A DNA stretch of 64,000 nt from Sipunculus nudus (GCA_026874595.1 CM049316.1:42547695-42611694); one strand, 5' to 3'. Counted from the first letter of the stretch, positions 52,528 to 62,484 are shown. Numbers and translations: made by a program. Notes: generated from the sequence alone by a model not told the origin.

Positions 52528-55500
52528 AGGCCTACCTGAAAGAGATATAACAATTCCCTGTTTCTTTTTAATTATTGTTGTCTGTAATTTCTCAAGTGCT
52601 GAAGATCATATTGGATATGTCTTTTTATTCATGTACGTGCCTGCCACATACATACCTAACTGGACGCTTTTGTGCTCTTCCCGCGTTGAAGATATTTGTC
52701 CTTGCACACACAGGAAGTCATTCCGGGCATTTTCTAGTGGTCTCGGTTTACCCCAGTATCCCCTGGCTTCCGGGTCTTCTACTTCCGTCCGCCGCCGCTT
52801 GCATAGTTGTTTAACTGAGCAAAACATATAAAAATTGGGTTGTTATACAAGAATATAAAAAAAGGTGAGCGCTGCAAAAGGCAAGGAAGTAAACATTTCT
52901 AGTTTGTTTTGAAAAGTTTTGATGAAATTCGCTTATATCTACATAACAGCATTGAAACTTTTATAACAAAAGACATAGTCAAAATATCAATTTTAAAATA
53001 ATTTATTTATTGTACAATAGATTAAACAGGAGTTTTGATAAAGTGTGCCACTATCGATTTGAGCAACATGTGGAACGACGCATCCATGGAGACGTGATTC
53101 ATTATAATACTGCATTTATTGATGTGTGAGTAGGTGTGTGTGGTGAGGGGGATAGCACATGCACATATGTATGCACATATTTAAAACTTTGTAACTATTA
53201 AAATGATTACCAGCTCGCTTCAATCGTTTCTTATGACCAGGGACTGTCATCTCGAGATCATCAAATATATCCTCAGTAAGCTGCAACTTCTCCACCGTCT
53301 GTAGGTCCGTGTAGTAGTTCTGCCGGAAGTTCTCGTAGTAGTAACCGAGACCCTGCTCCTCTAGCCACATCCGGAACTGGAATTCAGGAGTCACCTGAAA
53401 GTCGGCAGCTGAAAGACCAAATGTATTCATATATATGTTATGCAGGGCAGATGCAAATTAGACTACATTAGAATTGTTTATTATTGGAGCTCGAGAACAG
53501 CAATAACGGAAAACAAGCAACACAGTGCGAAATTTATGTACGGTCCCGTGCTCGTGTTCACTCTCGACACAGGAAGTTTCTCATGTGGCAGTATTTATAC
53601 TCTGTGGTGACGCAATCTGAAGGTTCAAGGGATGTCTTTCAGTCCTTGGTATCAGACGTGTTTAAATATCTGGTGGTCACTTGTCAAGCCATACGCTCTG
53701 TCGACCTGCGTTCTTGAGAAATAATCGACAAAAAAGTGAAATGATTTAAATTATATACTATTTGTTTTCTTTAATGTTACTTTGATTTTTCTTGCTGTAC
53801 GTGTGTAATTCGAGAACGATGAAACTCAGTTCCTTTCTATTGGGAACCCTGTCCTTTTAATGAAATTACATGTATATGGTATGCAAATCTGTCCATTGGT
53901 GACTGACTACTGAAAAAATAATACCTATATATACAAAATGTAGGTAATCTGAAAAATGCAGGCATCCTATCGTTTATATAACACATATAGAAATACACCT
54001 GTGATTTTGACTAATTGTTTGCGAACATCCATGAAGTCGGCCGTGAAAACACAACTCGGTAGGCATATTGGAAAGATTAACAATGTATAAGGGGCAACAG
54101 CACCGCTGACGGAAAGTCGAACTTACTTTAGTATAGACGAACTTGCAGAGGTTTCATGTGCACTTAAACATTAATGTAAGTGTATGTACACCGCGCCACT
54201 GTTTTGTTGAATTAAGCCATATATTTAATCATAATTAATACATTCAAGTCATATATATAAAACGACACTGGTGATTTTTATTATAGGTAGTTGGACACGT
54301 AGTGGATCTTCTTAAATAGGATTATATGGTTCTTAGATATTTTCATGTCCTTTAATATTAGGTTACTAAAAAGTAGCTTACTGTCAGTGGATTCTTAAAA
54401 CAATGTATTTTTGAAAATTCACTTGTTAAATTAATAAAAGGTTGAACAATATGTGTACGATGATAGAGAAAACTGTACCAGGTTAAAAATAATGTAACTT
54501 TAATTACTTCTTGGGGTTCTATATTAATTTAAACCATGTTTGGATTGATGTTAGAAGTTTTTTTCGCCAGGTATGCTACATTTATTTCGAATCAAGCTGT
54601 CACCGTTTCGGTTATTTGGCATGGCCGTATAGTTCACTATCAGGCTCCACAGGCAATTCAGACATCTATTGGTTAGTTTTATGACAAAATAAAATAGAGC
54701 GTAATCCAACAGATGAATAAACACCTATTTAATGCTGGCTGGACCAGAAGGCGGAACTGTATGTAACTTCTATCAGTTGTAGACCTACAGAAACTATCCT
54801 CACAAGATTGTGAAGAGATGTGTCATGTGGTCAATATTATAAGCTTAAAATAAGCTTTTGGTTCCACCAGTTTTACTGACCCACCTTCTGCAAGCAAAAT
54901 TGGTTCTGTTCACCATGCACTTCCATTTAGATAATAACAATAATAATAATAATAATAATAAATGACACTTTCAGTCTTAAGCTTTTGTTTCATAACGAAC
55001 AATTTCCTTGAACAAGGGAAACTGAATCAGGATGATTTGAGTTGGATTTTTACCAAAGGTCTGTCTTCAAAGAGCTTAATTAAGACGATTTTCTGTGTTT
55101 GTGATATTTCTCTGATGCATTGTCAACTACCAGAGATCTTGGGAATAACTTCATGCAGCTCTCATCATAGCGTCATATCGACCCTCTAGCATTACGACCA
55201 GATTACTGGCGCCAGATTGTCATTACATGTAAGTCTGAGGAACGCATTATAAGGCCTTATGAAGATGCAAATATTTTCGTCATTTCTGAAAACGCTTCAT
55301 GGCCTACGAGTAGACTGTCAATCAACATATACCAGACCAATCGTTAGCATTTTTTGTGTACTTTCTAATAATACCAAACATGAGCGAGAAAAGTTCCGTT
55401 TTAACCCAGCATATTGGTAAACCCCTTGGCGTGTTTGTTGACTTTGTGACCGCATGAACACAAGCATGGCTCGCACGGGTTACCGGACGCAGGCAGCTTG

Positions 55501-58500
55501 TAGGCGATACAGGAAATGACCCGTGTCCATGGAGACGGTGTTTCAGTTTGGGTTGTGAGCTCACATGTATATACTCTTGTGTAAATTCATTATTTTTAGC
55601 ATAATATTGAGATTATGGGCCGTTTACGACAATATGAATGCAACCTGATGCAAGACCACTGCGATACATTCCTCTGTGCTACTTGTATGACGACTCGAGT
55701 AGGCTTACCAGACCAATTATCCGATTGCCTATATATACTGAGTCGGGTTGTCACGGCAACTCTTATCACCACATTTTAGAGGCATATTCGTCATGTGTTT
55801 AGTATTTTTATGTAAGCCGTTGGTACTGCAACACGTTTATACTCAGGCTGGCTCACTGTGTATCAAATAATATTTTCTGTTTTCATAGATAAGAAAAAAT
55901 TCAAACCTTCAGTTTTAATATCATTGTGAATAATTCTTAGAGCAAGGTAAATTAAATGAATATGAATTATTTTTTTTTTAAAAGCCTTCACAAAAGTTGA
56001 AACTATTATAATATCAATTTTCCCCCTACGTGTTTGCATGCATAATTTTTTTTCTGTTTACAAATACACCAGGGACAGCTGCTGTTGTTGATAAAGTATT
56101 CGGAAAGCAGATGCACTCGTACTCATCCACAGATAGCGCCACTTATGTCATACTGAAGATGACATAACCTTTTCAGTGTCACTTTTTCATTGCATTGCCA
56201 CCCCCTACCATGTCAAAATGTTTCAGAGTGAACGTTTCAAGAACTTGACCGTCCTTTGTTTTTACAGGTAACACCACAAGGCAACTACATGTCTTAACAA
56301 AAATTAAGAACATTAAATCAAGATTCTCTAATCGAGGTCCTTTCAATGTCTCAGTTGGATTAACGTAATAATCTCTTATTTTAAATATATTAACCAACGG
56401 AGCCCAACATTGGCAGTTCAGAGTAACAGTAGCAACGTAAGGCACCTGCCCGGCTCAGTTTTTTGGCAAACAAATCCGCGTGCCAATTACATTAAATTAG
56501 AATTCAGTCTTTAAATAAATTGCCCCTGGTGACATCATGACAAATGTCTTATCAACGTCTGTTTGTATTGATGTGTAATGTTACATTGCAAAAGGAAAAG
56601 AAAAATACAATTATATAAATTAAGTACAACTGTGTACAGTTTTCATTATATCGTATCGTACTTTTCCCCCAATGGGAGGTCGAATCTAAGCTCCTTGAAT
56701 TACCTGTAATAATGAAAAAAATATACCAACCAGAATCGATGAAGAACATCTTTATGAAGACATTTAAGGAAATTTACTCAGAACAATCAATGATTAATAC
56801 CACATATTGCTCTGAGACATCAACAAGTAATACGATAGACACTACTCGTACATGTCTTTGCTAAAAATGATCCATGTGTTTACAGTTCATCCATGAGCGC
56901 CATCTATTCTTTAAGGTTGGAACTATTTGGTGATATCCCAAGCGGAGTATGTGTTATCATGCAGGGGACCAGTCTAAAGTCTGGAAAGTCCCGTCAGTGC
57001 GTCCTTGCCCTCGCATGTTGGAAAGAGGAAACCCCCTTTGCGGCAGCTGGCTCTCTGCTTCAACATGTTCGGAGATCCCCACTGAAAGTTTTGTCGCGAC
57101 CTGTCTCACTTCCTCGATTACTTACAAAACATTATCAGTTATTTGTTTGCCACCTGTTCAAATTAACCACTTTTATTAACATTTCCATAAGTGAATACTG
57201 AATAAAAATATCAAGATAATTAGAGGTCGATACATGATAAAAAGCCTACCTGTTTACTTAAAATCTTTATGATTTGATGTCTGTATGTGCTAGATATAAT
57301 GCTGTAGGTATATCAAGTTGAAACAATATCAGTCTATTAAAAATACAACTCTTTTTAGAATATCTGGTCAGACAGAGACCATGGTTACACAGACGTCGCC
57401 ATGGTTATAAAAAGTGATGACACGTGTAAATGCTTTGTGCACATCTGTATCGAAATGGAAAATGACGTCAGCGCGACCTTGCGGGGATGATTAGGATTTG
57501 CTGTAAAAGAACACAAAGGAAATTCTCCAACTTCCCCTGACGCGGGAAATCACTTCTTCTGGAATGTTAATTAAATGTAATATAAAAAAATATATATATA
57601 TATTTTTTTATCAAGTATCTTCAAATATTTTGGATTTTAGTGCTATTATGTATACTGTAATATACTTAACGTAAAGTATAGTATGCTATGCAATGTTATT
57701 CTATACCATGATATACCATACTATACTATACTTTACTATACTTAACTATACTATACTATACTATACTATACTTTACTATACTTAACTATACTATACTATA
57801 CTATACTTTACTATACTTTACCATGCTATACTATACTTTACCATGCTATACTATACTTTACCATGCTATACTATACTTTACTATACTTAACTATACTATA
57901 CTATACTATACTATACTATACTTTACCATACTATACTATACTTTACTATACTTAACTATACTATACTATACTATACTTTACTATACTATACTTTACCATG
58001 CTATACTATGCTATGTTATACTATGCTATACTATACTTTATATGCTATAATTAATAAATGTACTATACTACACATGTATAATATACTAAACTTTACTCTA
58101 CTGTAATATACTATACCTTTATATAATATAATATAATATAATATAATATAATATAATATAATATAATATAATATAATATAAGTATAATATAATATACTTA
58201 TGATATGATATGATATGATATGATATGATATGATATAATAAAATATGTAGAATAAATGTGGAATGTGACACACATTAAAAAGTTGAATCTTTCTTATTAT
58301 GGCATTTTCACTGCGGACAAATAATTTGTGCAAATATTGAATTGTCCATGCAATAATAAATCTTAAGTTGTACGCCTTAATTTGAATGAAATGCCTGTCA
58401 TTATGTATGGGATTAAATATAATATAATTAAGTATAATAGAAAATAAGCTGTATAATAATGATTACATAGAAGAGATGTATAAAAACGTCTGATTTATTT

Positions 58501-58686
58501 TCACTCACCAGCTGTTAATATCTGCGGTCTGTCTTCACTCGGTATATCCATAATATCCAAGTCATCATGATCAAGATAAAGCAAATCTGTCTCCCGGTCA
58601 AACCCCTTAGCCTGGAATATATCCCAGTGTAAGCCCATGCCTATATCTTCAAGGAACTTCTTCACACCATTATCCTGGTCGACCAT
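49196..58686 (-). CDS. Two-SAM, retropepsin-like aspartic protease domain protein (five exons)
   Basis: Five minus-strand exons were assembled: 58686-58509, 53408-53211, 52814-52656, 50129-49960 and 49645-49196. All introns are GT-AG and phases run 1,1,1,0, giving 384 residues. Order: SAM 1 (about 5-59), SAM 2 (about 68-125, ending in the typical GHKKRLKRA helix), basic KRRR (131-134), retropepsin-like domain (about 158-268) and a Pro/Ser/Thr-rich tail with acidic end (269-384). The retropepsin call rests on a [12 protein letters not shown] active-site loop (D183-S-G), a preceding VQGQIS-like strand, [11 protein letters not shown], and the second signature [10 protein letters not shown] with a following IDG. 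SAM domains usually oligomerise or bind partners; retropepsins act as dimers, so SAM clustering could assemble the protease. The start has A at -3 and G at +4; an in-frame ATG 12 codons upstream is possible. No gag, RT or integrase is nearby, so this is a host gene, perhaps a domesticated protease. I do not recognise an orthologue. Confidence 0.8.
49646..49959 (-). other. Intron 4 of the SAM/retropepsin gene
   Basis: A 314-bp phase-0 intron, AT-rich, with no repeat recognised. Confidence 0.75.
49960..50129 (-). CDS. Exon 4 of the SAM/retropepsin gene: catalytic D-S-G exon
   Basis: A 170-nt exon in phase 1 at its start and phase 0 at its end. It opens with [11 protein letters not shown], the aspartic protease active-site loop, and runs to [13 protein letters not shown]. 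The acceptor is TTGTTTTAG. The donor GTAGGG is acceptable. The catalytic Asp is intact and followed by Ser-Gly, as in active clan AA enzymes. Confidence 0.8.
50826..51312. repeat. Inverted repeat pair with ACACCGGTGT palindromes
   Basis: Two copies of about 100 bp face each other, separated by about 280 bp. Each contains the perfect palindromic core AAAACACCGGTGTTTT followed by TGACGAAACACCACGAAACA (left copy as read). Together they form a 490-bp MITE-like unit. The central spacer holds ordinary sequence with a GCGCCCACGGC patch near 51037. Confidence 0.65.
51936..52026. repeat. (TA)n tract at left edge of the TA-targeted MITE
   Basis: About 90 bp of perfect TA repeat, which abuts CTGTGGTTGGC at 52027. 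Confidence 0.95.
52027..52457. mobile_element. TA-flanked MITE with TTCGCGA motifs, 431 bp
   Basis: Ends CTGTGGTTGGC and GCAACCACAG are inverted, and both are flanked by TA as expected for Tc1/mariner-like insertion. TTCGCGA-type motifs recur inside both subterminal regions. On both sides the TA has become a long (TA)n tract, so either the element entered a TA array or the duplicated TA expanded afterwards. It lies in intron 3. Confidence 0.65.
52458..52525. repeat. (TA)n tract at right edge of the TA-targeted MITE
   Basis: About 68 bp of TA repeat directly following the element. Confidence 0.95.
52656..52814 (-). CDS. Exon 3 of the SAM/retropepsin gene: basic linker and first protease strands
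   Basis: A 159-nt phase 1-1 exon. It begins with a basic stretch (CKRRR), continues through a charged linker, and ends with the VQGQISS ... KSVQL segment that fits the N-terminal strands before the catalytic aspartate of retropepsins. Acceptor TTTTGCTCAG, donor GTATGT. Confidence 0.75.
53211..53408 (-). CDS. Exon 2 of the SAM/retropepsin gene: second SAM domain
   Basis: This is a 198-nt symmetrical phase 1-1 exon holding a complete SAM domain ([14 protein letters not shown] to GHKKRLKRA). The acceptor is TTGGTCTTTCAG; the donor GTAATC is weaker than the others. The single-domain symmetrical exon fits origin by exon duplication or shuffling. Confidence 0.85.
53409..58508 (-). other. Intron 1 of the SAM/retropepsin gene (5.1 kb)
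   Basis: Phase-1 intron. It holds a pentanucleotide satellite (57650-58235), a short (AAT)n tract near 54938-54962, a CRE-like TGACGTCA at 57463-57470 and a near-consensus RFX X-box, GTTGTCACGGCAAC (55747-55760). Open frames inside (for example 56179-56445 minus) show no domain and no matching phase-1 splice sites, so no extra exon is called. Confidence 0.65.
57650..58235. repeat. Pentanucleotide satellite: (TACTA)n then (ATAAT)n then (ATGAT)n-type
   Basis: Over 550 bp of 5-bp units. The left part is CTATA/CTTTA/CTTAA variants with higher-order patterning. A short unique gap follows near 58040-58115, then perfect ATAAT-type units (58120-58190), and last ATATG-type units. All share 5-bp periodicity, so one array likely seeded the next by mutation and slippage. 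Confidence 0.9.
58509..58686 (-). CDS. Exon 1 of the SAM/retropepsin gene: first SAM domain
   Basis: Encodes residues 1-59 plus one base. The SAM core runs from VKKFLEDIG to DRPQILTA, with a W-x-x-F pair in helix 2. The donor GTGAGT (58508-58503) is near-consensus. No acceptor was recognised upstream, so it is taken as the first coding exon. The alternative ATG is at 58722. Confidence 0.8.
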
Positions 58687-58892
58687 CGTACCGGGGGATA
58701 TAATATAAGGTGTAATCGGCATTGGGATTGATCCGATCAATTTAAAGCAATTATAGGTCCATGTATATGTTGTGTGACAGTAGCTGTCTCCATACCTTGA
58801 GTAAACTGTGCCGGTTTAGCATGTGTAAACTCAACAAGTCCTGAACATGTATGGCCTCATCTTCGATTATTTTGATACTGATGCTAAATCCG

Positions 58893-59052
58893 ATTGGCTG
58901 CCCATGTTGTTGAGTGGTTCTTGTTTGTATACATATTCATTCTTGGTTTTGCCTGCCCAGAATACTTGTCCAGGCACGTTAGCACTGAACCACGCACGAG
59001 TTGGGAATCCCCTTTTGTTTACATCATGTGACTCGGGCGTGTCTGACGTCAG
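58893..59052 (-). promoter_or_regulatory. Upstream region of the SAM/retropepsin gene: CCAAT and CRE-type MARE
   Basis: A CCAAT box (minus strand, 58897-58893) lies about 210 bp upstream of the start codon, and the palindrome CTGACGTCAG (59043-59052) about 360 bp upstream. The latter within TCTGACGTCAGCC is close to a C-MARE. No TATA box was recognised. Confidence 0.35.
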
Positions 59053-59129
59053 CCACATGTTCATTTCGGGAAAGCCCTCATTGCTTGTCACCCAAAGCAG
59101 GTCCATGACATTGTGACGGTGAATCATAC

Positions 59130-59550
59130 AACCGGCCCACGGAGTACAGTAAGTTAACTTGCTTAATAAGCTTATTTCAAATCATCTCATTCAATTCAGT
59201 TCATCAAAAATACAAAGGCGGGAGGAGGGAGGGTTTAATTTGTCATATTACCACAGTATTGGTCATTACACAATACACAGGTTTCACTTTGATTTTTCAC
59301 CTTTTGTTTACACTGCCTGTCACATATGAATAAAAACAATTGAATCGCATAGCTAAAGCCTATGATCCATGTGAATGAAATTATAAAATCCCTAAGGTGA
59401 TTCCCTGCTTTAAAAATTATAAGTAAATATTAAACAATTGGATATTCATAGTGTACGTTCAACATTGAATGACTAGACTATGTATCACTATATATAGTGA
59501 TGGCTGATGAAACACTTAAATGTCTTATTAAGGCAGGGTGCCGGCAGTTT
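59130..59550. other. Short intergenic stretch
   Basis: Unique AT-rich DNA with a GGAGG-rich run near 59220-59235. Nothing else recognised. Confidence 0.4.
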
Positions 59551-61169
59551 AGTCCACAGGCTAAACAGCCGGCAGGGGAATTGACCTTGCCGGCAGTCTA
59601 CCCCACTGGCTAAACTGAAGGCAAATTAATGTATGCTCTATTTCAGTCTATTTCAGTGTTATATACAGGTCTATCTAAAACGCGGAGAATCCGCGGAGAG
59701 ATGGAGAATTTGCGGAGAATTTGTGGAGAATTTGCAGAGAGTTTTAAATGCAATGATATTTTTAAATACACTTTAAAATCACTTAAATCTCCAACTATAT
59801 TACCCTAACATATTTGCACACTGTTAAATGACCGAAATAATTAAAACATATGTACATAATTAATGCTTAACAATGTAGACTCAACGCTGAGTTAATGTGT
59901 TATGCAAAATGTAACAATCGTCCGAGTCACAAGCTGACACTGACAGATCTAAAGACGAAACCGCAACACTCTTAAATTAATGTTTCAACAGTTTATTGTG
60001 CAAACCATAACAAAACCATGAAGGTGTGTTTATAGTTGGTGAATGAAATATATAATATAATAAATAAATCATACGTTTACCTACATTTACTGGTAGATAA
60101 AAAACACAATCACCATTAATAGTGTATAGGCCTAGACCCAATTTACGTGACATGCACAAATAAAAGTTGTTTAATTTCTGGAATCAAACAAAAATCTACT
60201 GCATTTAGTCCACAGTCTCCTGATGCTGTGCGTTGTCTCTGGCATGGCATAAATGAAATCTTATATCGGAGAAGAACTTGCTTGTCCAAACAACTTAGAG
60301 CTGAATTTTACGTGAATGTACAGATTTTTAATTATTTCCGTCATTTAACAGTGAAAAAAATATGTTATCAGTAGTATAGTTGGAGATTTTAAGTTATTTT
60401 AATGCTTATTGCATATAAAAAACTCTCCGCAAATTCTCCGCGAATACTCCATCTCTCCGCGGATTCTCCGCGTTTTAGACAGACCCGTTATATACTCTGT
60501 ACTTTCCATTATTATTTGGACAAAAAGCTGACAATATAGTGATGACTTACCAAATTATCTATTTTGCTGATCTATATGTAATAAGTATGATGAGTACTAA
60601 TGAGTAGGTATTAAAAGTGCACATTTGTGATATTTACAAGGTCCCTTTTTTATAAATTTTCTGATAAAAATTTTAATATTTACAGGATAGTTTATAGATT
60701 TTGTGATAAAAATATACCATAAATGTGATTGTGTGTCCAGAGACTGTTTATAGTTCATACAGTAATACACCAGTGTGCTTATGAGCAAACAAATAATTAT
60801 TGTTTAAAAACAAACTCAGGATATGTCAAATAAGTGGCTAAAGGATCAGCTAATTACTTGATCAAAGGTACATTCAAACAATCTTACACCACACTCAGTT
60901 CAAGCTGTTGAGCCTAGCTATTGTGTTGTGAGATGATGCAAGAAATATCCACACCAAATGGCATTTCTTACGAAAAGGCTATCAAAATATCTAATTTGGT
61001 AAGTCAGCACTATATTGTCAGCTCATTATCAAAATAATAATGAATAATACAGAGTATCACACTGAAATAGAGCATACTATGTTACATTCATTTGCCAACA
61101 GTCAGTCAGCCAGTGGGCTAGACTGCCGGCAAGGTCAATATTCCCTGCTGGCTGTTTAGCCTGTGGACT
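59551..61169. mobile_element. Fold-back element with GCCGGCAG arms
   Basis: The left arm starts AGTCCACAGGCTAAACAGCC (59551) and its complement ends at 61169. Arm pairing continues inward through TTGACCTTGCCGGCAGTCTA, a GCTCTATTTCAG stretch and AGCTGACAATATAGTG-like sequence. Pairing thus spans about 59551-59666 plus 60496-60560 on the left and about 60985-61169 on the right, leaving a loop of some 400 bp. The left arm is split by the 820-bp element at 59667-60486. No protein is encoded. Confidence 0.7.
59667..60486. mobile_element. 820-bp element with CGCGGAGAAT-type ends, 9-bp target duplication
   Basis: Ends AGGTCTATCTAAAACGCGG and its inverted counterpart CCGCGTTTTAGACAGACCC are followed inside by repeated GCGGAGAAT motifs. 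GTTATATAC flanks both sides (59658-59666 and 60487-60495), the mark of an insertion with a 9-bp (or 8-bp) target duplication. It lies inside the left arm of the fold-back element, so it is the younger insertion. Non-autonomous. Confidence 0.75.
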
Positions 61170-61429
61170 TCCTATTAAATAATAGGTAGAATTTTGCTCC
61201 CTCTGTGTTCCCGCTTCATTGACCAATTATGACATTTAGACTGTTATATCATAGCCATGTATCTGTTGCCAGACAATGGATACCAGCCCAGCAAAGAGTG
61301 CCCAGAGTCAATGTTGTTTCATTTCATTTTGACTGGGAGCTCACCGGCCTGGCAACCTGCATGCCAGTTATTAAGATGTCCAGCCTCTGTTCACGCATAA
61401 CAGAAACCCATAAGATTTTCAGGATATCT

Positions 61430-61720
61430 CAGGAATTTGCCCATGAAGAAATGATTGGATTTTTGTGTGGGTCGGCTCATGATGCGGATTCCAGGAAGGC
61501 CTTCCAGGAATATTCCCAAATATGCAGTCACTAGGGCCTGATTGAAAAGGGAATATGGGCCACTTAAGTTAATGCAAACACTTGTTATGGAACATATGCA
61601 CCAGTGAACCAGGCATTATGGGCCAACAAGTGAATGAAGACACAGGTTATGGAGTACCTCACATTGAGGACTGCCCAAATGTTGGAGGCCTGCATTCCTG
61701 AGATTGCATATTTCTAGTTC
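61430..61720 (+). repeat. Dispersed repeat shared with 15.06-15.30 kb
   Basis: CATGATGCGGATTCCAGGAA, GGAATATTCCCAAATATGCA and GCATATTTCTAGTT correspond in order to the copy at 15 kb. The open frame at 61229-61534 runs into this repeat and is not taken as a gene. The repeat ends next to the duplicated acceptor of CCDC115. Confidence 0.5.
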
Positions 61721-61800
61721 TAAATGTAATTTTTTACATGTATTTTCAGACACAAACAATGGGTACAGTGTGCAAGCATCTAGACTTTCTGTACTCTTGA
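61720..61800 (+). pseudogene. Degenerate duplicate of the CCDC115 acceptor and first codons
   Basis: TTTTTTACATGTATTTTCAG, then ATGGGTACAGTGTGCAAGC, mirror the true acceptor and start at 61823-61868 about 90 bp downstream. The duplicate frame (ATG at 61759) encodes 13 residues beginning MGTVCKHLD and stops at TGA 61798-61800. It could act as a decoy acceptor or as an upstream ORF if included in the mRNA. Confidence 0.7.
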
Positions 61801-61845
61801 TAAAAGATTAAATCTAATGTAAATTTTTACATGTATTTTCAGACA

Positions 61846-62484
61846 ATGGATACAGTATGCAGGCAGCTAGATTCACTGGTGGAGGAGTATTTCTCAACGC
61901 TGGATGAAGTGTTTCAACAGCAGCAGCAGCTTGAAAACTTATTGAAAGGCGGTTTTCTGCAGATGGCAAAAGCTCGGTACAGCATGGGTTCTAAAAGCGT
62001 AGGGCAGCTGCAGTATGAGCAGAATGAGCTCGAACCCAGCGTGAAAATCAAAACTAATGACAACAGTATGGGTGTAGAATTCCAGATATGCAATGATGAT
62101 GGCAGTGAAGAAAAATCATCACCAGACAAAAATTTACGTCACAGGAAAGCTAAATCAAAATCAGCACTAGATGGAGATGTAGATTCAGCTGCTGTGTCAG
62201 TTACTGATGCAGAGGATAAAGGAGATGATGCTAAGGATGAAGGCCAGTCTAAAAAACATAAGGATCCTATACGAATGTTTGGAGTTCTCGTACCTGCTGC
62301 CTTGAGACAAAGTCAGGACCAGTTCAAGAGGTCGTTGGAGGTTGCGACCTCCCTGTGTTCACTGAAGAGTAAACTTTTACATATGAAACAGAGATATCAT
62401 GAACTGGATGCCCAAAAGAGGAAACTAAGTGAGCAAGAAGCCACAGATGATAAGACCCAAAGTCCAGATAGTCCAGAACAATAG
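61846..62484 (+). CDS. CCDC115: CCDC115 (Vma22-like) V-ATPase assembly factor
   Basis: 212 residues in one coding exon. The N-terminal helix (1-40) with LDSLVEEYFSTLDEV and a Gln run leads into the hallmark MAKARYSMGSKSVGQLQY (40-57), matching the conserved LAKARYAMGAKSVGPLQY of vertebrate CCDC115. An acidic and lysine-rich linker (58-138) follows, then the second conserved block DPIRMFGVLVPAALRQSQ (140-157) and a C-terminal coiled coil (158-200). In animals CCDC115 is an ER/ERGIC-associated factor that works with TMEM199 in assembling the V0 sector of the proton-pumping V-ATPase. The family is usually shorter (human 180 aa), the excess being in the linker. A strong acceptor TGTATTTTCAG ends at 61842, three bases before the ATG, so a 5' non-coding exon lies upstream. 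AATAAA occurs at 63083-63088. Confidence 0.93.
   Translation: MDTVCRQLDSLVEEYFSTLDEVFQQQQQLENLLKGGFLQMAKARYSMGSKSVGQLQYEQNELEPSVKIKTNDNSMGVEFQICNDDGSEEKSSPDKNLRHRKAKSKSALDGDVDSAAVSVTDAEDKGDDAKDEGQSKKHKDPIRMFGVLVPAALRQSQDQFKRSLEVATSLCSLKSKLLHMKQRYHELDAQKRKLSEQEATDDKTQSPDSPEQ

Larger units (their letters stand above)
50130..52655 (-). other. Intron 3 of the SAM/retropepsin gene, loaded with repeats
   Basis: A phase-1 intron of 2.5 kb. It contains an inverted repeat pair (about 50826-50930 and 51209-51312), a TA-targeted MITE (52027-52457) and two long (TA)n tracts. No additional exon fitting phase 1-1 was recognised. Confidence 0.7.

Noticed and set aside
56179-56445. 88-codon minus frame considered as an extra exon of the SAM/retropepsin gene
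   Set aside because: No phase-1 acceptor and donor pair could be found around it and it has no known domain.
61229-61534. 101-codon frame upstream of CCDC115
   Set aside because: Its 3' half is the dispersed repeat also found at 15 kb; no domain and no splice evidence linking it to CCDC115.
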